A stretch of 64,000 bases of DNA from Panulirus ornatus (GCF_036320965.1 NC_092250.1:11925100-11989099), one strand, 5' to 3'. Counted from the stretch's first letter, positions 23,663 to 35,171 are shown. The notes: generated from the letters alone by a model not told the origin. Translations and numbers: made by a program.

Positions 23663-23825
23663 AAAAGCTTTCCATATGCGACCAGCCAGTAGTCACATCT
23701 CGTAAGAGGCAAGGCTTAGTCTTCGCCCGCACGGGGCGTAGGTACCATCAAATCAATCCTCCAACACTGCAGTAAATTTTGTATATCTTTAACATGTACA
23801 GATCACTTCGAATAGATAACTGTGG

Positions 23826-23860
23826 GTGCCAGGGATTCGAACCTCGGTCGTACCTAGGTC
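23826..23860 (-). promoter_or_regulatory. Isolated polymerase III B box-like site
   Basis: On the minus strand, GAGGTTCGAATCCCTGG matches the B box consensus. No clear A box partner was found, so this is probably the remnant of a tRNA-type SINE. Confidence 0.3.
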
Positions 23861-23927
23861 CTGGATGACATCAGGACTCTTTCAAGGTCATTGGACACGG
23901 GGTAATTATCAGTGTATAGATATTTGG

Positions 23928-24089
23928 TGAGAATGAGCCGGGAAAGGTTGACAAAGAGGATACATGTGTCATAAATGAAGGGAACAACATGGAGAACGAG
24001 AGACCAAATTGGAGGTGGAGGGATGGAGTGAAAAAGATTTTGAGCGATCGGGGCCTGAACATGTAGGAGGGTGAAAAGCAGGATATGTG
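23928..24089 (+). mobile_element. RTE-type LINE fragment N (C-terminal domain)
   Basis: Encodes the RPNWRWRDGVKKILSDRG-like segment (near 23995-24060), with GAGAATGAGCCGGGAAAGG matching the MSEERLTK region. Ends at a GT tract. About 160 bp only. Confidence 0.75.

Positions 24090-24092
<3 letters not shown>

Positions 24093-24141
<49 letters not shown>
24093..24141. repeat. (GT)n microsatellite
   Basis: Pure GT tract of about 48 bp. Confidence 0.95.
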
Positions 24142-24143
<2 letters not shown>

Positions 24144-24361
24144 ACTGTTGTACATCATTGTCATCATATAAGGCGCGAGGAAGATCGACCCTGAAAGCTG
24201 GTTCTTTAGGTTAGCACTGTCTGGCCATTGTGACTGATGGAGGTATGTGACTGGATTGAAAATAGGCAAAAAATATCCTGACCTTATGAGAGGTATTTGG
24301 GATTATCTCAATTATCTCAGATATATATAAGCATTCCCATCCTCTGAAAATGTCTCCGAAA

Positions 24362-24362
<1 letters not shown>

Positions 24363-24440
<78 letters not shown>
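24363..24440. repeat. (TA)n microsatellite 5' of S1d
   Basis: TA tract abutting the S1d head. Confidence 0.95.
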
Positions 24441-24443
<3 letters not shown>

Positions 24444-24672
24444 CCCTGGGGATAGGGGAGAAAGAATACTTCCCACGTATTCCCTGCGTGTCGTAGAAGG
24501 CGACTAAAAGGGAAGGGAGCGGGGGGCTGGAAATCCTCCCCTCTTTTTTTTTTTTTTTTTTTCCAAAGGAACAGAGAAGGGGGCTGGATGAGGATGTTTC
24601 CTCAGAGGCCCAGTCCTCTGTTCTTAACGCTACTTCGCTGACGCGGGAAATGGCGAATAGTATGAAAGAAAA

Positions 24673-24675
<3 letters not shown>
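24441..24675 (+). mobile_element. S1 short retroelement, copy d
   Basis: Best-preserved S1. Head TTTCCCTGGGGATAGGGGAG, CCCACGTATTCCCTGCGTGT, GAAGGCGACTAAAAGGGAAG, internal T-run, GTCCTCTGTTCTTAACGCTA, tail CTTCGCTGACGCGGGAAATG, then GGCGAATAGTATGAAAGAAA and (TA)n. No coding capacity. Confidence 0.88.

Positions 24676-24750
<75 letters not shown>
24676..24750. repeat. (TA)n microsatellite at S1d 3' end
   Basis: TA tract after the A-rich S1d end. Confidence 0.95.
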
Positions 24751-24752
<2 letters not shown>

Positions 24753-24784
24753 GGAATAAAGTGCATATGATCGCGCACCTTCAT

Positions 24785-24872
24785 AGAACATACAAACCTC
24801 CAACAGCCAGGATCGAACCCGGGACCCCTGTGCAAGAGGCAGGCATGCTAACCGCTAGGCTATGGGACTGTA
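24785..24872 (-). mobile_element. tRNA-like SINE head with strong A and B boxes
   Basis: On the minus strand, TAGCCTAGCGGTTAGC (A box, about 24847-24862) and GGGTTCGATCC (B box, about 24810-24820), then GGCTGTTGGAGG. The GTTGGAGG end recurs in both arms of the 51-kb palindrome, so they are one SINE family (family 1). A tRNA-derived origin is likely. It is not called a tRNA gene because the anticodon arm does not fold cleanly. Confidence 0.6.
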
Positions 24873-24885
24873 TAATATATGTATG

Positions 24886-24886
<1 letters not shown>

Positions 24887-24926
<40 letters not shown>

Positions 24927-24931
24927 TATAC
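24887..24931. repeat. (TA)n microsatellite
   Basis: TA tract with a TG interruption, next to a Penelope-like end. Confidence 0.95.
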
Positions 24932-25060
24932 TGTATTTCCCTTGAGTCCACGGGGAAATGAAACACAGTAAGTTCCCAAGTGCAGTTTCGTGTAATAATC
25001 ATATTATCAGGGGGAGATGCAAGAAAGAAATGTAACAGTCCGTTGATATACAGCTCTCAT
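24932..25060 (-). mobile_element. Penelope-like element 3' end with damaged hammerhead-like motif
   Basis: On the minus strand: GTATATCAACGGACTGTTAC, TTTCTTGCATCTCCCCC, TGATAA, GATTATTACACGAAACTGCA, TTGGGAACTTACTGTG, TTTCCCCGTGGACTCAAGGG. The catalytic CTGATGA is changed to CTGATAA and stem III (ACTGCACT) is no longer a perfect palindrome. GAAA is intact. Confidence 0.55.
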
Positions 25061-25352
25061 CCTTTAGTCGACTACCGATTATAAATCAGTCCATAGTTTC
25101 TTCAGTTCTAAGTCACAACACAGCTTCATGTATTAGTTAGGCGCAGTCTTGCTAATGCGTGGTAATGTGTGAATGCGTCACTGGTGGCCCCCTCGTAACA
25201 TACATATAAAGGTTCCTCGTTGTGTTCTGACTCTTATAACTTATACCTTACTTAAGAGCGCTTATGACAAGGCTGTAAATCCTCTTGCGACCAGACTTAA
25301 TAATTTTGAGATTATGAGGATTTTGCCTGCGTGGAAGTCATTACTAAGTGAC

Positions 25353-25360
<8 letters not shown>

Positions 25361-25413
<53 letters not shown>

Positions 25414-25420
25414 CACACAT
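25361..25420. repeat. (CT)n then (AC)n compound microsatellite
   Basis: CT run to about 25398, then AC to 25420. Confidence 0.95.
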
Positions 25421-25900
25421 TGGTTGATGGTCAATTCTTTTACTAGTTGTGTCCATAGAAAAAAGAGGTTCAGTTTGAAAGTACGTGCATCCCGAGCATT
25501 TTCTTCTGAGAATTTCACTGCTATAGAATGCCTTATTTTCAGTAGGTGTCATCAGCATAAAAAGTTGAGCATCAACAGGATGGTTTCCAATCGTTCTTGG
25601 AAGCATGTTGACGTTTTGTTATCGTCTCATCAATAGTGATTCGTCTATCACTTCTCAGCAAATGTGGCTAGAGAACCACGGACATAAACCGGGTAACAGA
25701 TACATATAGTCCCGTTGCTGCTATGTTACAAGTGGGTCGTGAGGCGACGAGTTGGAGTTTAGGTGCAGTTGGCTGCGAGATGGTACCATAAGGGACAAAT
25801 ACAAGTGATCACGCACTTCTCTGTCGTCGGGTTTTGTTGCTACAATATTGATGGTTTAGAAACTTGAGAACAGTAATTAATACACAACACCACACAAACA
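25421..25900. other. No recognised feature
   Basis: Unique sequence between microsatellites, no gene seen. Confidence 0.4.
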
Positions 25901-25913
25901 GGAGATACAAACG

Positions 25914-25961
<48 letters not shown>

Positions 25962-26215
25962 TATGAGTGTAAAACTCTTTCCATTTAGTACAAATGGTTC
26001 ATTACACGTAGACAATTACACCCACATACGCTTGTGTACAATACCCCCCATCTAGTACAGTTCAAACTAAGTGTTTACACCAGCCAGTGTAAAACTCCCA
26101 CACAGTACAGTATCAATAGTAATTACACGCTCCCACGAGTGCAGACCTTCCCCTCCGGACAGGACAGTTTCTCCCTCCTCGTCCAGTACAAATAAGTAAT
26201 TGCAAGTAGATAATT

Positions 26216-26250
<35 letters not shown>

Positions 26251-26470
26251 TGCAAAACTCCCCATCTCCCTCTACGTTCGGGACAGAGAGGTGATTACAC
26301 CTACGAGTGTGAAATACCATATCCGTACTGTACAAATGAGGTAATTACACACACACACTAATGTAAGCCTCCCTCCTTGTACGAAACAAGTGGGTAGTTG
26401 GGCATACATGTATGCATAAACTCCCTCTCAGGTACAGTACAAGTAGGTAATTAGGCATCCACGAGTGTAT

Positions 26471-26547
<77 letters not shown>

Positions 26548-26680
26548 TGTAGTACATATAGGTAATTACACACACACACACACACGAGTGCGAAATCTCC
26601 CTCCCCCGTCCAGGACAAATAGGTAATCCCGCACCCACAAGTGTATGACTCCCTCTCCGGTGTAATTACTAAGGGTGACG
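25901..26680 (+). repeat. Degenerate minisatellite (unit about 60-70 bp) with nested CA and CT tracts
   Basis: Diverged repeats of the order GAGTGTAAAACTCCC, CAGTACAAATAGGTAATTAC, ACAC. About ten loose copies. Within them lie (CA)n at 25917-25958 and 26220-26247, and (CT)n at 26471-26544. The CA and CT runs seem to have grown from the ACAC and CTCTC parts of individual units. Confidence 0.7.
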
Positions 26681-27059
26681 GATACGACAGAGTCACCTGA
26701 ACAATCTCGTATCTACAGCCAACGCAGCTACAGTGGACTTGATTGGAATGCTCATCCACGCGAGATCATGTCCCGCCTTCACTTGCCTAAAATTGGACGT
26801 CAAAAACATTACAGTGCAATAATGTAAATTTGAATTTGGTTCATCGAAAGTGCTCTTCCTCTTTGTATATACTTTGTACCATAACATATAGAGGAACCCT
26901 TTGCCTTAGGCTTTGATATTTCGACTTTTGGGAACTCGATAAGGCTAAGGCTGGACAAGATATGTGCTTGCAGTGAGCCTTAATTGGTCGACGATGCCTT
27001 GTATTAGTGATGTACGGTGAGCGGAGATTAAGAACATGGTAGATTCTCTATACCACTTC
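26681..27059. other. No recognised feature
   Basis: Unique sequence, no gene seen. Confidence 0.4.
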
Positions 27060-27310
27060 GTACCTCACTTGGGTTACTTAAGACGTCACATAGTTTCTTG
27101 CCACGTCGTACGGGTTACGTACCCCGTCATATGAGTTGCTTTTGGACTCATTGCACGGGTTGCCTGATGCATCACATGGGTTACTGACCACAATGTAAGG
27201 GTTACCTTGTGTATCAATTGTGTTCCTAGACGCGTAGCTTGGGGTATTTACCTCGTGTTTTGGGTTACTGAACGTGTTACATAGGTTGCTGAACACTTTC
27301 CATGCGTTAC
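27060..27310 (+). repeat. Degenerate minisatellite, unit about 30 bp
   Basis: Recurring GGGTTACxGA and related forms at roughly 30-bp spacing, about eight copies. The minus strand reads as loose NPxD/RNP decapeptides (27078-27296), which I take as a repeat artefact. Confidence 0.55.
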
Positions 27311-27469
27311 TTACATGAAATATGAGAAATTAGATTTGAAATGAGAATACGCAGTGAAAATAGAACAGCGGGAATTATGATAAGAATATCTACGTGATAT
27401 GGCTTTTATTCTTCACAACGCATTGAGAAGCATCCTTTTCGTATTTCACATTACACATCCACTGTCGTT

Positions 27470-27640
27470 TTCCCTTTCCATCCAGTTACTTTAACTTCAT
27501 GTGGAACCACTTGCCCTCCTTTCTTCTTACTCGCACTTATGCCATACTCTCTTCTTACAAACTCCTCGCTGTTTCTTATACCTTCTCCTCCCACACCGCA
27601 TATTCTAACACCTTTCCCCTTAAGTTACCTTAGTCGTCCA
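27470..27640 (-). mobile_element. Old LINE fragment O (RT segment)
   Basis: On the minus strand, the segment around ACACCGCATATTCTAACACC matches the RIYGVGGK region of the young RT. AACCACTTGCCCTCC matches the W-F segment before GLRQG. Highly diverged, about 170 bp. Confidence 0.5.
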
Positions 27641-28070
27641 GAACGCAACGATGGCTTCCTTCAACGCACATATCACTCTGGGCGTCGTACCTTTAATTCT
27701 AAAGCAAGAGGTGATAAAGAAACTAGCACGAAGTCGGTCAAAGGTAAAATTTCGACTGCCGTAAACCGCCATCAGGAAGGTGGTGGGTGGGTGAGGGGAT
27801 GGGAGGTGAGTCGGCTCGGCCCTCCTGATCTTAAAGCTGGTTGGCGCAACACACACCAGCGCAACACAGTCACACCTGCGGTGTTGGAAGGTTTCCCTAC
27901 GGCTCTCTCGCTGGGATGAGAGATCCTCAAAGTATGTGTTGCCACGGCTCTCCCAGGGATCTTATTCATAGACCACGTTTCACAGGTACGAATAGAAACG
28001 CATATTTTGCACTCTTCTCACAAGAGCCGCGTCGTCGCTCGTTGGCGAAGCTGATAATGTCTGATTTCTC
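27641..28070 (+). other. Higher-GC patch with an unrecognised open frame
   Basis: A frame from 27539 stays open to 27919 and contains a splice donor-like GAGGTGAGTCGG near 27805. Composition is richer in GC than its surroundings. An exon cannot be excluded, but I see no domain, acceptor-donor pair or homology. A short (CA)n lies at 28071-28084. Confidence 0.2.
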
Positions 28071-28184
28071 ACACACACACACACGTAACGATCGGGGGTT
28101 GACAAAGCTTAGTATATCATTACCATCCTCGAACGTCTCGTAAGACACCTACTCTCGTACAGTATTCCATAAGGACCAACTACT

Positions 28185-28450
28185 CCTATCTGTATTGTAT
28201 TTCTGACGTAAACAGATATCGTTTCCCCTGCATACTTCATTCCTGACTTAAACAGCTACCTTTCCCCATCTATATTGCATTTCTGATGTAAAACGTAAAA
28301 TGTAAAACATGAACTGTTATCTTTTCCTTTCTGTACAACATGTCTGACATTAACAGCTATCAGTTCCCATCTAGACTACATTTCCCACATAAACAGCCAT
28401 CTCTACCCATCTGTACTGCATTTCTGACACGCGTAACCATTTTTTTACAT
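28185..28450 (+). repeat. Degenerate minisatellite, unit about 45 bp
   Basis: Loose repeats of CATCTGTACTGCATTTCTGA and AAACAGCTATC. About six copies, strongly diverged. Confidence 0.6.
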
Positions 28451-29239
28451 CTGTCAGTTATCATTCTTCATAGTCTAATGAGGGGTAACAAAACATTTAA
28501 GCAGCCACATCACTGTGAAACATGGATATTTTCTAATCTTCAATATATTTTGATATTCACAACGATGATTCGTCAAATGCCACCACTCTCTCCATTCATA
28601 CCGATTTCAAATGCATCTAATGCGACTCCTGCATCGGGAAAGATGACATACTTTAATCCAGGAAGAATAATGTATGATCACTGAACTTTGCAGTTCTTAT
28701 GGCTCGCCATTGGCCCGGGGGTTTAAACAACAGAGTCTTAGAGTGCGAACACATCGTAATTCTCAGAGGTACAATATATCATAGATGTAAATAAGATTTG
28801 ATAAAGATCTCGCTTCAAGACTACGACTTGCATTATTTTTGCCTCCTTAGTCACTCTTGACAGTTTGCAGGGAATTCTTTTGAAACTGTCTGTATGACTC
28901 CTAAATTTTACTACACTCACCTGTGAGTTTCTGAAATCTCTCATATCTCAAATATCCTCGAAAAGATCTAATATTCTGTTGCTATTTAAGTTCCTTTGCA
29001 TACATCATGTCGTAAATGTAATATTATATACGTAAGATCTATGGCTTCAATTTCAACAATTTTACCGACACGTTTACGAATTCTGAATAGAAATTCTGAT
29101 GCTAATTGGTATTTTCTAGTGTTCTCTGTTTGGTATAAAGGCGGTGGTTTATTTTTACGAGCTTTAAGAACTGCTTAATGTTAGATGGAAAGGTGTATAA
29201 TTATTTGCAATTAGATTGATATTAAAAACGTCCTGGAGT
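28451..29239. other. Unique sequence, nothing recognised
   Basis: AT-rich, with short open frames only. Confidence 0.4.
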
Positions 29240-29468
29240 TAAACATTTAGTCCAACCACCCTTGAGTTACACATGAAGGTCAAACATCGAGGAGTAACAA
29301 AGTTCAAACATCCTACAATTACCCATTTAGTTCAAACAAGAAGTTCAAACATCCTACACTTACCCATTTAGTTCAAACAACCTGGAGTTACACCCGGATT
29401 TACACGTTAAGTTCAGACATCTTGGAATTTCTTGTATAGTTCAGACATCTCGGAGCTCAAACATCCTA
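29240..29468 (+). repeat. Decayed left border of the 28-bp array
   Basis: Loose copies of GTTCAAACATCCTGGAGTTA with variable spacing. They grade into the regular array. Confidence 0.7.
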
Positions 29469-30364
29469 GAGTTCGACATAGAGCTCGGTTATCTTGGAGT
29501 TAGACATATAGCTCGGTTATCTTGGAGTTAGACATATAGCTCGGTTATCTTGGAGTTAGACATATAGCTCGGTTATCTTGGAGTTAGACATAGAGCTCGG
29601 TTATCTTGGAGTTAGACATAGAGCTCGGTTATCTTGGAGTTAGACATAGAGCTCGGTTATCTTGGAGTTAGACATAGAGCTCGGTTATCTTGGAGTTAGA
29701 CATAGAGCTCGGTTATCTTGGAGTTAGACATAGAGCTCGGTTATCTTGGAGTTAGACATAGAGCTCGGTTATCTTGGAGTTAGACATAGAGCTCGGTTAT
29801 CTTGGAGTTAGACATAGAGCTCGGTTATCTTGGAGTTAGACATAGAGCTCGGTTATCTTGGAGTTAGACATAGAGCTCGGTTATCTTGGAGTTAGACATA
29901 GAGCTCGGTTATCTTGGAGTTAGACATAGAGCTCGGTTATCTTGGAGTTAGACATAGAGCTCGGTTATCTTGGAGTTAGACATAGAGCTCGGTTATCTTG
30001 GAGTTAGACATAGAGCTCGGTTATCTTGGAGTTAGACATAGAGCTCGGTTATCTTGGAGTTAGACATAGAGCTCGGTTATCTTGGAGTTAGACATAGAGC
30101 TCGGTTATCTTGGAGTTAGACATAGAGCTCGGTTATCTTGGAGTTAGACATAGAGCTCGGTTATCTTGGAGTTAGACATAGAGCTCGGTTATCTTGGAGT
30201 TAGACATAGAGCTCGCTTATCTTGGAGTTAGACATAGAGCTCGGTTATCTTGGAGTTAGACATAGAGCTCGGTTATCTTGGAGTTAGACATAGAGCTCGG
30301 TTATCTTGGAGTTAGACATAGAGCTCGGTTATCTTGGAGTTAGACATATAGCTTGGTTATCTTG
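29469..30364 (+). repeat. 28-bp minisatellite, 32 units without an indel
   Basis: Units begin GAGTTAGACATAGAGCTCGG and continue TTATCTTG. Start-to-start distance from 29469 to 30365 is 896, exactly 32 x 28. Most units are identical, each with a GAGCTC site. Variants are the first unit (GTTCGAC), three early units and the last with CATATAGC, and one GCTCGC near 30212. TAG stops and a non-triplet length exclude coding. Confidence 0.98.
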
Positions 30365-30440
30365 GAGTTAAACGTAGAGTTCAAACATCCTGTTGTAACA
30401 CACGATGTTCAAACGTCCTGGAATTGAACATGATGTGAAG
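30365..30440 (+). repeat. Decayed right border of the 28-bp array
   Basis: GAGTTAAACGTAGAGTTCAAACATCCTG and two looser copies, like those at the left border. Confidence 0.65.
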
Positions 30441-31261
30441 ACAATTTTCAAGGTACCTCAACAGCTTATATTGGAAGTCTTTCCGAAGATTCAAAAGACC
30501 ATATTTCGGACACAGAATATTCGGTGACTCAGTGACACCAGTGAATATATTCAGATATACAAATAGGCAAATATTCCCCAGACTGAGATATATCTTGCAT
30601 TTATTCATGACATCCACGAGCAAAATAATGGAAAAGGACGCAAGAAATGAAGTGATTTGCTGGATATTGCTTCTGCCAAGAGCCCTTAGCCAAATAATAT
30701 CATGGACACCCCCCAGCCTTTCGAACCCCCAACACTTCCCACCCCCCCCCCCCCCCTTCCCCTTTCGGAAAAATAAACAAATGAATGTGGAATGACCAGA
30801 TTGGAGCTTTTATTCAAGCTTTAACTGAATCTATTGTAGGAGGGAAACACTTTTTTTTTTCTTTTGCCATATCCTTTTATGTTTTAATCCTTCCTGCTAA
30901 CAATCGGCACCCATAATCCTGATGTGGTGACGATGCTTTTCACGAAGTGGAATCGAGATGGATTTGTCGAGGGTGAAGTAAATTTGGATATATCGGCTGT
31001 TGTAGTGAAGATTCATCTGGTGACAGAGCTAAGAAAGACGTTCAGTGTTTGCTTATGAACATTATAACGTTTTCTCATTGAATTATTATTCAGTACAGGC
31101 TAAAAACAGTCGGTGAATTAAGATGAAACGACTAAATTTCACTAAGAATAATGAAACAGCTTAAAAGGGCAAAATAGTTTTCTACATCTATGAACATTAT
31201 CAGAAAGGTACAACAGGAATAGACGTTCACCATATGTATTTACTTGAAAGTATCTTCTTTC
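30441..31261. other. Unique sequence, nothing recognised
   Basis: Contains a C-run at about 30740-30756. No gene seen. Confidence 0.4.
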
Positions 31262-31395
31262 TTAACTTGGACCTCCATGGTGTATCGGAGAGCATCGTGA
31301 TGTGACGCATAGGCTCGAATCCCGGTCGGGTCTGTCAGTCCGCAGCCAGACCAACTGTTCATCCTCTGCTATTGGCTGGTCGATGAATTGAGAGT
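31262..31395 (+). mobile_element. tRNA-type SINE, family 3, copy 2
   Basis: GGCTCGAATCCCGGTCGG (B box-like) near 31312, then CCGCAGCCAGACCAACTGTT and CTGGTCGATGAATTGAG, collinear with 18795-18970. It abuts LINE F. Confidence 0.6.
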
Positions 31396-32440
31396 AAATG
31401 TGAATAAGAGCAAGTTTGTTAGGTTCAGCAGAGTTGAGGGACAAGTTAATTTGGATGTAAGTTTGGAGAAAGATTGGAGGAAGTGAAATGTTTTTGATAA
31501 CTGGAAGCTGAAGTAAGTCACAGGGTAGGGGAGGGGACGAAGGTTCTGGGAGCGATGAAGAATGTGTGGAAGGAGAGAAAATTATCTCGGAAAGCAAAAA
31601 TGGGTATGCTTTAAGGAATAGTGGTTCCGACAATGTTGTATGGTTGCGAGGCATGAGCTATAGATAGGGTTGTACGGAGGAGGGTGGATGTGTTGGAAAT
31701 GAAATGCTTTAGGAGTATGTGGTGTGAGGTGGTTTGATCAAGTAAGTTATGAAAGAGTAAGAGAAATGTGTGGAAAAGAAAACAGTGTTGTTGAGAGACA
31801 AGAGGGTGTGTTGAAATAGTTTGGACATATGGAGAGAATGAGTGAGGAAAGATTGACAAAGAGGGTATATCTGTCAGAGGTGGAGGGAACAAGGAGAGGC
31901 AGGAGACCAAATTGGAGGTGGAATAATGAAGTGAAAAAGATTATGAGCGATCGGGGCCTGAAGATGCAGGAGGATGAGAGGCATGCAAGGAATAGAGTTA
32001 ATTGGAACGATGTGTTATGCCGGGGTCGACGTGAAACGGGGCATCTGAAGAGTCTGAGATAAACCATGGAAAGGTCTGTGGGGCATGGATGTGGATAGGG
32101 AGCTGTGGTTTCGATCCACTACACATGGCAGCTAGAGACTGAGTGTGAACGAATGTGGTCGTTTTTGTATGTTTCCCTGGCGCGACCTCGCTGAAGCGGG
32201 AGGTAGCGATGCTGATTTCTGTGGAGCAGGGTAACGCTGGGAATGGATGAAGGCAAGCCAGTATGAATATGTACATGTGTATATGTCAGTGTGCGTATGT
32301 GTATGTGCGTGTATGGGCGTATATGTATATATGCGTGTATACGAGTGGATGGGCCATTCTTCGTCTGTTTCCTGGCGCTACCTCGCTGGAAACGCTACCT
32401 CGCTAACGCGGGAAATGGCGAATTGTATGAAGAAGAATCT
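31396..32440 (+). mobile_element. RTE-type LINE fragment F (C-terminal domain, 3' UTR)
   Basis: Starts at GAGTAAATGTGAATAAGAGC (RT motif D/E region) and runs through the C-terminal domain with several indels (31450-32045). The 3' UTR belongs to the ATGGATGAAGGCAAGCCAGT subtype. The end is unusual: GCGCTACCTCGCTGG is followed by a second tail, ACGCTACCTCGCTAACGCGG plus AAATGGCGAATTGTATGAAG, which is of S1 type. Confidence 0.8.
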
Positions 32441-32446
32441 TTTTTT

Positions 32447-32800
<354 letters not shown>

Positions 32801-32887
32801 TCAGTAAGGTTACAGTGATGTTCGTGATCAAATATTTGCTGAGCACCAAAGAAGAAATAATACGCGTAAATTCCCTGAAGTGAAATG

Positions 32888-32952
32888 CACCATGTAATAC
32901 ACGAAAGTGTGCTCCATACTTGCCGTGTTTCACTGGCCTTGATCAGGGCATT
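32888..32952 (+). mobile_element. Penelope-like 3' end fragment, diverged
   Basis: ACACGAAAGTGTGCTCCA, then ACTTGCCGTGTTTCACTGGC. It shares the GAAA and downstream order with the better copies but has lost CTGATGA and the palindrome. Confidence 0.4.
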
Positions 32953-33129
32953 CAGTTTCCTGTGCCGTCTCGGTTAACAACATAATATGGTCAAGAAACA
33001 AAGTTTCCTCCAAAATTTAGAAATCCCACAGAAATGAGAGTTTCCGGTGATGCTATGGGTGTACGAGACATGACATTTGTATCATGATATCCACGTTTTC
33101 TTTTTTTAGCTTCAGTGCTAATTTAGTAG

Positions 33130-33290
33130 AATTCAGTTCTGTATCCAACTCTGTACTGGAGAATTCAATTCTATTCCTAGCTCAAAACAGTAGAATCCAA
33201 TTCTATTCCCAATACAAAACAGTAACGATCAATTCTATTCCCAGTTCAAAGCAATATAATTCTATTATATTCCCATCTCGTAAAGTCACC
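33130..33290 (+). repeat. Degenerate minisatellite, unit about 36 bp
   Basis: Four to five loose copies of CAATTCTATTCCCAG and CAAAACAGTA. Confidence 0.6.
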
Positions 33291-33664
33291 CCACAGCGTC
33301 AGTGATTTTCCAGTTCTCTCGCTTCTCATTTGTTCTAGATTTCATCATCATGCAGATCTGTGTCCTTCACTTTTTGCGTAATTTCTTACCTCTGACGCAC
33401 GGAATTAATCAACTGCGTACTATATTTATTCATGCTTAGCTTTTTCTCTTTGTGTAAACGTAATTTTCTTTTTCCGAGTGTTTTATTCAAGTAATTTGCA
33501 TGAATTACAGGCTCTTCATTGTTCCTCTGTTCTGTTTACCTGCTACTCTTAATACCACACGTTCTCTGGTTGCGTCTCTATCACTCTACCTGCAACGCCT
33601 TTTTCAATGATTTCATTCTTGCTGGAGGCATAACCGTCGGTGTCTGATACCTAAGTAAACACAA

Positions 33665-34130
33665 AGGGACAACAGTAGACTTCCCGGAGTATCACGCCTC
33701 CCGTTCCTTTCCTCTTGCGTGAGGTAGTCTCATGTAGGTAGGGAGGGAGTGAGGTAGCAACATGCTCCTCTTGTTCCTTGAGTGCTCAGTCCTCCTCATT
33801 TCTGGGCAGAGGAAACGCGTCGGCACGGACGGATCAGAACAGCAGGTGGCCAGGCGTATCTCACGTCCCCATAGTGATTCCTGGCCTCTCGCGTGAGGGT
33901 TAAAGGGAAGGAGAGAGGGAGGGAGTAGCGCGCTCTTGTGTCACTCGAGTACTTGGCCCTCCTCATTTCTAGGCACGGAGCGATCACAGAAGGTTGCCGG
34001 GGTATCTCGCGTCTCCTCACGAGTCATTGCCTCTTTCGTGAAGATAAGTCATGGTGGGTAGTAGGTGGCAGTACGCTCCTCCTTCCCTAGAGTGCTCATC
34101 CTGCCATGCCTCTGGGCAGAGAAGATGCCT
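33665..34130 (+). repeat. Degenerate 145-170 bp tandem repeat, 3 copies
   Basis: GAGTGCTCAGTCCTCCTC near 33779, GAGTACTTGGCCCTCCTC near 33948 and GAGTGCTCATCCTGCC near 34090. Each is followed by a C/GGCA-rich segment (TTTCTGGGCAGAGG and variants) and GTATCTC..GTC. Confidence 0.6.
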
Positions 34131-34780
34131 CGGAATAACAGTAGATGTCTTCGGGTGTGGGTTATTCCCTACAGTCCAGTGCAGCAGAGATTTAGACCCG
34201 TCCAGGCGCTGGTGGCCGAAGCCTGACCGCCTTATCTAACATTAGGAGACCAGCGGTGGAATTTTAGTGGAGCAGCAAAGAAAGGGGAAGAGTCTCTGAC
34301 CTCCTCCTCCTTCTCAGCGGGGTAATATAACGTTCAGGGTTTGAATTTTCACACGGCTTTCCAGGATTTAGAATCGCCTTAGGTGACATGCCACTTTGGC
34401 TTCTTTCAGATGATTGAATGTTTAATATATCAAATGCTAGAAATGTTAGATTTATATATAAAGTCTTGCAAATATACAGACGGCTTTTTTTTATGGAAAT
34501 ATTACACAAAGTTGTTGGTAAAACAAACATTGTCCTTCACTCTCGCCAGTAATTGTAAATAAACACGCAAAGAAAAAAAAGGGTAATTTATTTGACGCTT
34601 GATTATATGAGTATAATAAAAACATGATAATGGAACCTGTGCGTTGTAGCAGAGCAAATTGATGTTCATTTTGAAATGACTTTTATAACGAGTTGACCAT
34701 TTGTACACCGGTGATCTTGATGTACATCATATAATAATTTTTTCCTTCATATCGGAGACCTATAATCCATACACGTCCTT
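34131..34780. other. Unique sequence, nothing recognised
   Basis: AT-rich in the second half. No gene seen. Confidence 0.4.
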
Positions 34781-35100
34781 AGTGACTTGAGTCAGAGCTA
34801 CCAGCTGACAGATGGTCACTTGTCATGACTTGAGTTCGCGATAAAATGAGCCAGAACTCCGAGCTAACGGACGACCTGTTGTTGGTGAGGTGAGAGTCCG
34901 TGGTTCCTGGAGTTATAGCCACCAGCTAACGAACGCTCACTTGGTAAGTAGAGAGGCCGAAGTAACGGTACCTGGAGCCAGTCACCAGCTAACGGGCGGC
35001 CAAAGGGCAAAAGGAGAGTGCTTGGAACCTGGAGTTAGGAGCCACCAGCTGACGGACATTCAGTTAGAAGAGTCCATGGTACATGGATCTCAATCCAAGT
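34781..35100 (+). repeat. Degenerate tandem repeat, unit about 60-65 bp, 5 copies
   Basis: Loose copies of CCACCAGCTAACGGACG followed by a GGTACCTGGAG-like segment. Confidence 0.65.
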
Positions 35101-35171
35101 AACACTGTGATGGGATGATTACGGACGTTGCTGGCATTTCCACAGGGAGGGAAGGATCATGAAACTAGGAA

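Noticed and set aside
24785..24872. Functional tRNA gene
   Set aside because: A and B boxes are good, but no acceptor stem and no clean anticodon arm can be drawn. The sequence recurs as a family, so a SINE is the better reading.
27539..27919. Host exon
   Set aside because: An open frame with a donor-like GGTGAGT, but its first part overlaps an old LINE fragment and no domain or acceptor site supports it.
29469..30364. CRISPR array
   Set aside because: The 28-bp units are directly contiguous with no spacers, and the context is eukaryotic.
30741..30756. C-run as a functional signal
   Set aside because: A single homopolymer run. Similar runs occur at 39437 and 43106 without shared context.
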